64,000 nucleotides of DNA from Euptelea pleiosperma (Eukaryota > Streptophyta > Magnoliopsida > Ranunculales > Eupteleaceae). The position numbers and the translations under genes are program-made. The DNA is taken from positions 13,517,190 through 13,581,189 of the forward strand of contig CM068553.1 of NCBI GenBank assembly GCA_035048495.1, read 5' to 3'. Positions 54,733-64,000 of the stretch are shown piece by piece (the first letter of the stretch is position 1; the number at the start of each line of letters is the position of its first letter). Below the pieces are notes generated by a model. It saw nothing but the letters and a program-made list of their open reading frames with translations. It had not been told where the DNA came from and searched no databases.

Positions 54733-55601
54733 TAAATGTTGGCCATGTGAGTCCCCTAGTTATAGCAATAATTCAAACGAAATGTCTTTATTCGTTAAGG
54801 GAATTATGGGTTAACGATTTTAGTAGGTGATGTTGTGGTAATTAGTGGATGACAACTAATGTTGGTTTTCTAATGGGGCTGAGTTACTCAATTAAAGAGT
54901 TGGTTAATACCTCAACGTTTTTAACTAGAGATGGGTCTCACTACCCAAAATTATGGAGATCTTCTAAGAACTCTCTCATATATTAATGTACAAGATTCCA
55001 ACAATTTTCAATATTCTATCAGATTTCCTTGCCTAATCAGTTATATAGGATCCTATGTGGCATTAGAGATATCCAAATCTCTACGTGCTCATACGTGGGT
55101 TACCTATTATGATTCTTTCCAAGTTTCAAAATTCTATTTCCTCTAGACAATAAGTGTTAGACTAATCCTAGGTACCACGTGTTATTCTTACATTAATTAA
55201 CTTACCGTATTTAATAGAGTTAAGTCTCTTCTTAGGTGGTTTATTATGAAAACGCTACTAATCGGTGATACGTGATTTTATATACTTAAGCTTAGGTATA
55301 CTAAAGGTGTACCATTGCACTCCATAGGGTACATTACAATGAATATTCAATTAGGATGTGGTCTTATCTTAGCGTTCGAAAAAATACGTATGTTAGAGAT
55401 TATCACATCATGAGATGAAAGTTCTTGTCTAAGTTCTGACAATATACTAGGTGCCGCACATATGATATAACAAGACAAGTAATTATAAGGAAAATTTTAA
55501 ATTAAAAAATTACCTTCTAAAGGTAAAATACCCTTATACCCCTAAACGAAAGTTCAGATTACCCTAATGCCCCTGAACGAAGTTCAGGGTATTATAGTCC
55601 C

Positions 55602-57705
55602 AAGATCAACCCATCGTCCTACGTCGATGATTGTAGATTCACTAATGATCCAAAGCTCATCTAGTGTGATTGTAAACCTACACTCGCATCTAATGGTCAT
55701 TGGGCAGGCATTTATCTTTAGGCTCCCCATGATCATACAAGTTTAAATAGTGATTGTCTTATTAAATACTCAATGTCATTTCAAATATATATTTATGAGT
55801 TGTGTGTGAGTTCAAAATCAGTTTATGCCAAAAAATTATTTTTGATTATACACGACTAATATGATTAATCTTATCAAACTTTGATAAGTTTCATCAATTT
55901 GATAACTCAAATTTTGCTGGTAAGTCAATTAAGACATGGTAAATCTCGATTCAGTTAATCTGACAAATTTGATCATTCGTACTTCGATAAATCGGTAAGA
56001 TATAGTTAATTTTGATTCAGTTAATCTTGGTTCGTTTAATCTGATTAAGATTCGAATAATTACAGTTCAATTAAAGACATCTTATAAAATCATATCCTAA
56101 GCGGTGACCATAAACTAACCTTAGCTATTTCGAGAACATCCCATCTATTGAGTCAATTGTATGGATCGATCGTGATTGTCTGATTTGCCTGTGAGCGTTG
56201 ATCTTGATCATCTGATGGTTGACTTCAATCGTTGATCTGGATTATCTACATAGTTTGATTTACATCGTTGTTTTAGGTTGTTGCATGGTTTGATCGTAAC
56301 CACCAGAATGTAGTCGCTTGCATGTGTTGATTATCACCATCGGATTAGGGCCATCAGCTTGGATTGATCATGACCATCATGACCGTCTGATTGAGTTGTG
56401 TGAGTTGATAGTAACCATCGTGATTTGGATCTGTCATTCTCATGGATGACTCATAGTCGCTGGATGGATTGTTAAGACCTCCTCCTTGTAATACTATATA
56501 TATTTGAGTATGAAGCTTCACCCATTTTATTATATAATCCGTACCCAATACTTATCTTGGTAGGCTATATATGTACATATATTAATACAAATTTATGCAG
56601 TACAACATTTACTCTTACCATTATACACGAAATGAACTTTACCCAAGCCTAAATGAATAGCTATACCTATGAATATGTACCTAAGCCATAAGATAAGACT
56701 GAACCGTTGGACTTAAGTCTAACACCTCTCCCTTATTACTAACTATATATCTATCCACCAAGTTCTCCTCTACTATATACGTATATATGATAAGAGTACA
56801 TCATCATCTTCCACGTATACCAATCCACACACAACAAGTCCACATACATCAAGTCTGCTTCCTTCTTTCTTTCACGATAGCAGTTGGTGTTAGAGTTGTG
56901 TTTGTCGCACAGGTAAGCGTCCAATAAACTAGAGTGATGCGGTTTGGCTTGTCGGATTCATGGATGGTCAAGCTAGGCATGCAGATTGGAGGAATCCATG
57001 GTTACTTCTGGATGTTAGGAGGTGGTTGTTGATTGGAGGAATCCATGGTTACTACTCCATTGGAATCACTGTGAATGACGGGTTGGTTGGTGAGAGCATG
57101 AACTAATGTCAATGTCGCCCCAAAGATTTCCTATGCTGCATATCGTTACAAACACCATAACTGTCCATGATGAGTCACGAGTTGGTCGAAAGGATGACGA
57201 TGGACGAATGAGTTGCATGGGATGCATTTATTAAGACCGAGTGTTGCTGTGAGGACGCGTGGATAACGACAACAGGACATAGAGCTTACAACTAGGTAGA
57301 GTGGACACCTGGGAGCCATCACGAGAGTTCATTGTAAGCATGAATTGGTGGCATGTGGTTAACTGGAGACGTGTGGACTGTTGCAAGAACGAATCAACAA
57401 CATGGAAGAATCTTCTCAATTCAAGCCTGAGCCTTCCGATTTTATAGGATTGAATAAAAATTCAATTGATCATTTAATATAATTGCTATGCTCAGTAGTG
57501 GTGTCAATGGATAGTCGAAAATTTGAATTTGAATTCTAATTCAAATAATAGGATATTATCCAAAAATTCAGATTTCGGATGCGGATAATTTTTTATATTC
57601 GAACACTATCCGGATTCAGATATCCATATATTCATTATTTATTATATATGTAAAATAGATTATTTTATATTTATTATATGCATCCGATCACTTGACACGT
57701 ACACC
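55602..57705. other. Degenerate repeat interval, no gene
   Basis: The start probably continues the older LTR interrupted at 37661. 56140-56470 is rich in 'gatcgtgaccat/catctgat' repeats as in 43980-44540. Short open frames show no motif. Confidence 0.45.
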
Positions 57706-58112
57706 TTGGTTTTAAAAACAGTCGTTTAAACGGTAATGCCCCAAGCCCGTTTCCGTTAAAACCGTTTAAATACGTTTTATCGGTTTTGAAAAAAATGACC
57801 TTTTTTTTTTGTTTTAGCGGCCATCAAAATCGTTTAAACAGCCGTTTAATTTTGAAAAAATTTGTAAAAAAAACGGCCTTCAAAACCGTTAAAATCCGTT
57901 TAATTTCCGTTAAATTCCGTTTTTTTTTTTTTTAATTTTCAAATTTCAAAATTTGAATTTCAGCGCCACTTTTTCCATTTTTTTCCGTTAAAATCCTATT
58001 TTTCCCATTTTTTTCCATTTTTGCCCCTGACCGTTTCAATCCGTTTTAACGCCGTTTAAACGGTAACGCCCCCAGTCCGTTTAACCGTTAAAACGGCCTC
58101 CTTTAAACCTTG
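57706..58112. mobile_element. MULE-type MITE, 407 bp
   Basis: Ends TTGGTTTTAAAAACAGTCGT and, reversed, CAAGGTTTAAAGGAGGCCGT. The 9-bp flanks ACGTACACC (57697-57705) and ACGTACATC (58113-58121) match at 8 of 9. The interior has CGTTTAAACGG palindromes and TTCCGTTAAA repeats. Termini and layout match the element at 16617-16992. Confidence 0.75.
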
Positions 58113-58402
58113 ACGTACATCTTGCAGAGATCAAAAATTAAAAAAGTACAGGGGCACATGTCACGTGGAGTTGCTGATCAGCGCTTTTCAGCAAAATTGA
58201 ATCCCGTAGATTTCTTTCACTCGATTAGATCGAACATTGACTCGATCAACCCACGAAAAAGACTCAAATCTAACGGCTAGAAATCACCAATCAGGCCGAC
58301 TTGTATCCGTGGGTCTAGCTAGGGGCTAACATCCAGTACAGCCGCGGTTGAGAGAAGTCATTGAAGTCGAACTCCTCCAGTCCTCCTTTCCCCCTCTGCA
58401 CG

Positions 58403-58582
58403 GAGTAAAACTTCCATCACAATGGGATTGCAAATCACACAAAACACAGCCAATGAGTTCTCGGCACGTACACCTAAAAGCAAAAGCACATGGGTACGTT
58501 GCAAAAGCACTTGTGTACGTGCAGAGAACTCATTGGCTGTGTTTTGTGTGATTAACAATTTCGTCTGATGGATGTTTTACTC
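58403..58582. mobile_element. Foldback MITE in the PRMT7 promoter, 180 bp
   Basis: The two arms (~70 bp each) are near-perfect inverted repeats: GAGTAAAACTTCCATCA at the left; reversed right GAGTAAAACATCCATCAGA; both arms contain AATCACACAAAACACAGCC. The perfect 9-bp target duplication CTCTGCACG is at 58394-58402 and 58583-58591. It ends 131 bp before the PRMT7 ATG. Non-coding; the transcript would form a long hairpin. Confidence 0.9.
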
Positions 58583-58713
58583 CTCTGCACGTAGTCTTCT
58601 TCAGAAAGCGAGGACAAACATTTCACCAAAACAGAGGAAACCTACACTCACTGAGTTGACTCACCAGCCATGACTATTCACCAACCTCATTTCGTGCTCA
58701 ACATCCCATTCTC

Positions 58714-61700
58714 ATGGCTCCTCTAACCTGCAAAACACTAAGTTCCCGTTTTTCCCTTCACACCCTAACCCGTCTCAGCCTTCCATCATTCAGTCGCACC
58801 AAGGACAAGGTCATCCGAAGTATGAGTTCAGGGTCAAATCAGCGCATTTTCCAGCTGAAACTGAACCCTTTAACCGGTAACTCGGAATGGGTTGTCATCG
58901 AAGAATATGAAGACGCAGAGAACTCGCCAAAAGCCCTTTTGTCGTCGACGTCTTATCTTGATATGCTTAATGACTCCCCAAGGAACCGAGCGTTCCGTGA
59001 AGCCATCGAGAAGACCGTAACGAAGCCTTGCCATGTTCTAGATATCGGGTATTTAATCCGTTACCCTTAACAGATTATGTGTGAACAAACAGCCAGCAAT
59101 GGAAAACCACCTCTTAGCTTTTCAATTTCAGTTTAATGGGTATTTTTTTTTTATTATTGTAATGCAGTTTAATGGGTACCTTTGTTTTTTAATTGAATTT
59201 TTTTTCAAATTTGGTTAAATTAGTCTGCTTGATGCTCGAATTAGGAGCCCGTGTGGCAAAAGGTGTCTATGTTAACAATTGGGTTCTACTCTGTCTGTTT
59301 ATCTTGTTTTATTTTAATGTTTGATGGGTATTGTTGAATTCTGTTAGATATATATCGAATGTGTAGACTTAGGACATGGGTAGTGTGTGTGATTGTTGAA
59401 AGTCGAAGTTGAGGTATTGGAGTTATTGGTTCAAACTTCAAATTTATCTCTAAACATTAAACACACAGTTTTGCCGTAGTTGATGAGTATATTTTAGTGG
59501 GGTTTTATGCTTTTAGAAAGAAGATAGAATGCACCGAAACACGAATGAGAAAATTTTATTTCTATTCATACCTGTATTCAAGTAACATAGATTTGTTGAG
59601 ACTCCATTTCTTTTCAGCAGATATTTTGCGCAAAACAGCCAAGACAATAATGCCAACATTGGACTTTGGAAGTCTAGAAATAGCTAATTTCCTACTTCTC
59701 TTAGAATGGTTTCTTACCACCCAATTTTTTGTTCTATCAATGCACTATTGCCACTTTGCCACCTTAAGAAAAAAAAAAGGGATTAAGCTACTCAAATTAA
59801 TGTCTCTGTTTTGTGAATTTTATTTGCTATTGTCAATACCAAGGGATGCTACTTAATCTCGTTGAAAATAAACTTTGAAAGGGTAGCACCAGTGCTCCAA
59901 GAAAGGAGACCAGGTATGCATCAAATATAGTTAAGTCCTTATATCTCATTCTTCCTTCAAAGTCATGGACCTTTTTGTATGTTGTTGGCTTGGTTAGACA
60001 AAATCCTTTTAATGGAGATAGTTGTTTTATTTTAACATGATTCTTACATTTTTTTTGTGCAGTGCCGGAACTGGGTTGCTATCAATGATGGCTGCACGGG
60101 CGATGGATTCTAGTGATGCAAAGGAATGTGCTGGTGCCAAGGGAATGGTATCAGCATGCGAGTCTTACCTTCCCATGATTAAGTTGATGCGGAAAGTTTT
60201 GCGTCTTAATGGTATGGAGAAGAACATAAATATCCTCCTTAAGCGCTCTGATGAGCTCAAAGTTGGTGTGGATCTTGCCTCACATGCCGATATCCTAGTA
60301 AGAAGCATGACTTCTATAGTTTCCATTATGCTTTACTTTTTATGGTCATAAATGTTTCCTTAATTGCAAGGTGGCTATGGTGAAAACTGAAACTTTTGCT
60401 AAAGAGAAAAGAAGAAAGAAAGAAAGGTAGAATGCACTTCAAGAAAGCAAGACACTAGGAAAATATCCTCATTATTACTCCATACATCAACTGGTGGGGA
60501 TGGACATCCTGGTCTGCTCAGCCTGGTTAGTCCAGCCCAGCACAGGGTTTGGGCCAGGCCTAGTGTCTCAAATGGTCAGGCTGGGCTGAAAAATCTGGCC
60601 TGAGGAATAATGGACAAGGCTTGGGTTAGCTCATTGTTATTGAGGTTTTTGCTACTTGGTCTAGCCATATATATATATATATACATTAGTGCCCTTCTTA
60701 TAAAAAAATCACATTAGTACCCTTTATACACAACTATTTATCTATGTTGCATGGATTCTTCGAAGGTTTTTTATTCATTGCTTTCAAGTTCATGAAGCCC
60801 TTTCAATTCCAAATGCAGGTTAGTGAGATACTAGACTCAGAGTTATTGGGTGAAGGACTAATACCGACTCTACAACATGCACACGACAGACTATTGGTGA
60901 AAAATCCACAAACAGTTCCACACCGAGCAACTACTTATGGCCAGGTGTTCAATTATACTAGATTTTGTTCCTCATGTTTATTTTTGTGGAAGTGTTCATG
61001 GAAGCTTGTATCTGTTTAATAGAATAATAGGTTATATGTGTTGGCCTGTTTCTGATGCCTGTTTCTGAGATATCAGAAACGAACTTGATTACCTATTTCA
61101 CATTTTATTCTTTAAAGTATTCATCTTATTGTTGTTTTTTGTTCCACTTAGAAGTTTCTAAGAGTCTCAAAGGATTTAGGCTTGATTTGAAGCCACATTG
61201 TACATGGTGTTTGCCCTTGAAAGTTGAAACTATTAGGACAGGTGGAAATTTCTGCTGATAATATATTACATTTTTGTGCTACATCTCACGCCATTTGATG
61301 ATGTCCAGTGTAACATTTGCAGCAAAGCCTGAAGTCGTGAGGATGTAGTGGGGTGTTCTATATTTATGAACTCAGTCGTAGAATTTTCAAATTTTAGATG
61401 GACAAACTTTTCTTTAATATCTGAACCCTAGCAATCGTAATCATTGTGCGGATATTATTGCTGGTAGTTTACAATAATTTTAAGGAAAATATTCATATAA
61501 TTATAGGTCACTTAACCCGGCTTGCAAAATTAGCGAGTGAAGAAAAAACTTGTTTTCTGTGGAAACAGTTCAGAGTTTGAAGTTTAAAGTATTACCTCTT
61601 AAACTTTTGTTTTACTATTTTTCACTATAAAAGTTGATATTTTATCAAAGTCTAATTTTTATATTAGAAAAAGTTATTTGGAAAGAGCTGCTTTATGATG

Positions 61701-64000
61701 ATTATACTGGGGAAAGCTAATTTATTCTATTAGGCTATATTATATCTGATGGTTAATCTATCGTGAATAATTGAAATTATCACAAATACTGCTTAGCAAG
61801 ATTCAAATAAGAAGACCATAGCACATGGTTCCTACATATTGCATGACGCTATTGCACAAACTAATAGTGTCCATCATTCATAAATGCAGATCTCAAGGCC
61901 AGACAATCATTTCTTTCTTCACAAGGGGTAGAAATATCAGCACATATTTGAAATTTTGAGTTCTGACATGTACATGTAATTGTCCAGGGGGAGGGCTCAT
62001 TTTCTTGAATCAATTGATTGTATATGACTCGACTGATTTAAAACTTTTATCTGTAGAAGGGTTCTTTTGAGATAAACTAATGGTCCATGCCAATCTTTCT
62101 GAGTTCCTCTAAGGCTTGCAAAACTAATGGTCCATGCCAGTTTTTTAAGTATTTTTTATCTGAGTTCCTAACAACTTCTTTCCCTCATGGCTCATAAGAA
62201 AATTAGGAGTTTTGTATGCCTTAGAGCCAAATTTGAGAGGGAGCATCAAGAGAAGATTTACACTTTTTGTTTCATTTCTTATTTTTTCCGTGATTGTCCT
62301 TCCCTTGAATTTTATTCTATTCTTTCATTATTTATGCCTTAGGTTACTTCTGTAATTTTTGTGTTGAGTAGACTTTATTTCTCTCAATGTTTTGAGGATT
62401 CTGTCAATCATTTCAAGGCTCAAGTGTGCTTTTTTTGGTACCTTAGCTGGTTGAAAGCAGATTCCTATGGAAGCTGCACGATTTATACAATAATGAAGCC
62501 AAAGCACTGGATGGATTGCATCTCGTTCCAGCTGGACTGGAGAGGATTATACATGTCAAACCACAACAATATGCCATGCATTGTGATGCAATATCAGAAG
62601 AGATAAGATTGGTATGGACATGACTTTACTCTTAGAAGTAATGACTTCCTTAGGAAAGACAAGTGATCTAATCCCTACTCAATTTAGTACTCATTCAGCT
62701 GTCAGAACCCTTCAAAATTTTTGAATTTGACTTTTGGAAACGGCCAGACAGTCATGGAGAAACTGAGCTACGCATAAATGCAACTAGTGATGGTAGAGTT
62801 CATGCTGTAGTTTCATGGTAAAGATATCCATGTAGTAATATTCAATTGACTGTTGTCACAATTTTGTCAGAATTATGACAAAATTATTTTGGTTGCTATT
62901 TTAGGTGGGTGCTTCAGCTTGATTATGAAGGGACAATCTTCTATTCCACTGCTCCACGATGGATAAGTTCGCCTTTCAACACTGAGGAGTTGCAAACAAA
63001 ATTTTCTAGTGAGTAGAAGCACATTATGTTTACTGTAGTTGCAGAAGGCATAAAAAGTCTAGGAATCCATTTCTAACTAAGATGTTGCTTCTCTGGCAAG
63101 CTTGGCTTGTTATTCCTATTAAAGGACATTAATGATGAAGTTAAGGTCTATTGTCCTTTATGGACTCTACCCTATATCATACACGTGACCCACCAACCCT
63201 TCAAGATAGACCTTACAATTGATGGGCCACCTCTTCATGGAGCATATTCCGAAAATAGATTGAATGGATACTTTAACCCTCTCGATGATATTGTTTTTAT
63301 GTCCAAATTGATGTATAACCTTCATAAGCTTCTTTGAATGTTTAAGGAAATACCTCTCACAGCCCTTGTTATGCTGTTACAAATTTACAATACCAGCTGT
63401 TGGATTTGGGAATAAAAACATCACAAAAAGGCATGATTCAAAGTCTTGGTCTCGGGGTCTGAATCGTCTGGGGTCGAGAACAAGTTGACTAGGATGAGTA
63501 GAGCATTTTTTTTCAAGTTTTTGTAGCTGTTTCCACCCAAAGCAACGAGACACAGCCGAGTTGTCCAGGACAATCCTAGACAAACCGATCCAGTGTGGTA
63601 CAAACTAGTCAACTCAGGCGATAGATACGAGACACATCTGAGTCATCTCAATCAACCCATGACAAGTTGGATCCATTGTGAATTATGATTACAACTGGAT
63701 CATGACCCGGTCCCTACCGAGACCAAGATGATTTGGGCGAGTCAATTGGGTCTCAGTCGAGACATTATGATGTCATTATTGCCAACCAGCTGGCATTGAG
63801 GTTCTATTGTATATTTGTATTAGCTTATCACTGAGACTCTGATGTCATCATCCTTTCTCTATTGCGTGCTCAATGATAAAAGGAGGTGATTTTTATTCTT
63901 CATTAGGTACTGCAGATTGGTGTGACCATTGGAAACAATGTGTTTGGTTTGTCCCGGGGATAGGAATCTCTGTTTCCAAGGATGAGAATGTTCAATTTCA
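58714..64000 (+). CDS. PRMT7: PRMT7-type protein arginine N-methyltransferase, 5' seven exons (runs off the window)
   Basis: Exons by splice sites and frame: 58714-59048, 60063-60297, 60819-60944, 62447-62611, 62699-62817, 62905-63008 and 63907 to beyond 64000. All introns are GT-AG and phases agree. The first ATG gives a Ser/Thr/Leu-rich N-terminus; a second Met (MSSGSNQRIFQLKLNPLTG) lies before the conserved part. Motif I is VLDIGAGTGLLSMMA across intron 1, post-I region MVSACESYLPM, double-E loop SEILDSELLGEG across intron 2, then a beta-barrel region with FEFDFWKRP, WWVLQLDYEGTIFYSTAPRW and DWCDHWKQCVWF. The enzyme uses S-adenosylmethionine to methylate arginines in proteins, and PRMT7 types make monomethylarginine. 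The second methyltransferase-like half lies outside the window. The frame is intact. Confidence 0.93.
60667..60683. repeat. (AT)n microsatellite in PRMT7 intron 2
   Basis: About eight AT dinucleotides in the intron between 60297 and 60819. Confidence 0.9.
60945..62446 (+). other. PRMT7 intron 3 (1502 bp), no other feature
   Basis: Between donor GTGTTC at 60945 and acceptor CCTTAG ending 62446. AT-rich; the open frames in it are short and show no motif. Confidence 0.8.
63009..63906 (+). other. PRMT7 intron 6 (898 bp)
   Basis: Donor GTGAGT at 63009 and acceptor CATTAG ending 63906. A 76-codon plus-strand open frame (63107-63337) and a GC-richer stretch (63440-63780) with repeated 'gagtcaactcggtcgagac'-like words suggest old inserted repeat DNA, but no family is recognised. 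Confidence 0.7.

Larger units (their letters stand above)
37662..55596 (-). mobile_element. Large LTR retrotransposon without recognisable polyprotein (LARD-like), 17.9 kb with nested inserts
   Basis: On the plus strand the left LTR starts TGTCACATCCCGAATC (37662) and ends GTATTACA (42053). The right LTR starts TGTCATGCTCTGAATC (46043) and ends GTATTATA (55596). The flanks GTCCA (37657-37661) and GTCCC (55597-55601) agree at 4 of 5. Minus-strand order is right LTR, PBS (46039-46028), 4-kb interior, PPT (42067-42054), left LTR. Terminal parts of the LTRs align well (37662-37790 with 46043-46153; 41320-42053 with 54200-55596). No gag-pol was recognised. Both LTRs are enlarged or reshaped by other elements. 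Confidence 0.7.
46043..55596 (-). repeat. 5' LTR (right), expanded by nested insertions
   Basis: 46043-46153 matches the left LTR start, and 54200-55596 matches its end. In between lie a CACTA terminus, a kinase-exon fragment, further LTR-like pieces and a hAT element. Most of the original LTR middle is not recognised here. Confidence 0.6.

Noticed and set aside
46154..55596. Full CACTA element
   Set aside because: No TTTTCTTGTAGTG-type right terminus or 3-bp duplication could be found, so only the left end is annotated.

Overview
This is angiosperm nuclear DNA: AT-rich, intron-containing and dominated by layered transposable elements. Three host genes are recognisable. They are a BAHD acyltransferase on the minus strand (14925-16310), a P-class pentatricopeptide-repeat protein on the minus strand (33174-35480), and the 5' part of a PRMT7-type protein arginine methyltransferase on the plus strand (58714 to the window end, seven exons seen). 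The species cannot be fixed from the sequence.

Layout. 206-3546 is a dead, 5'-truncated L1-type LINE (minus strand) split by a PIF/Harbinger MITE. 3550-5245 holds CACTA-like palindromes and otherwise no clear gene. 5246-14924 is a tandem array of the BAHD gene's 3' end (two truncated copies plus the 3' flank of the intact gene). A Ty1/copia element (7074-14575) sits inside this array; it lacks most of its reverse transcriptase and carries two Helitrons. The intact BAHD gene follows. 16.6-23.8 kb is MITE country: several Mutator-type (MULE) elements with 9-bp target duplications, a foldback element full of short palindromes, and poly-C tandem repeats. 23.9-27.7 kb is a broken Ty3/gypsy gag interrupted by a hAT element, which contains a Helitron, which contains MULE-type sequence. 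27.7-35.5 kb is a quieter interval with the PPR gene. 37662-55596 is best read as one 18-kb, minus-strand LTR retrotransposon without a recognisable polyprotein. Its LTRs have been filled by a solo LTR, one CACTA terminus, a STE20-like kinase exon, a hAT element and another PIF/Harbinger MITE. 55.6-58.6 kb is degenerate repeat plus two MITEs, one lying 131 bp upstream of the PRMT7 start codon.

The three host genes are functionally unrelated (specialised metabolism, organelle RNA processing, protein arginine methylation) and show no operon-like link. The most informative content is the insertion record. Many elements have exact ends and target duplications that can be read by eye, and in several cases the pre-insertion reading frame or empty site is visible in the same window. 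No RNA genes or CRISPR arrays were recognised, and no new enzymatic system could be supported. All similarity statements rest on motif recognition by eye, not on database searches.
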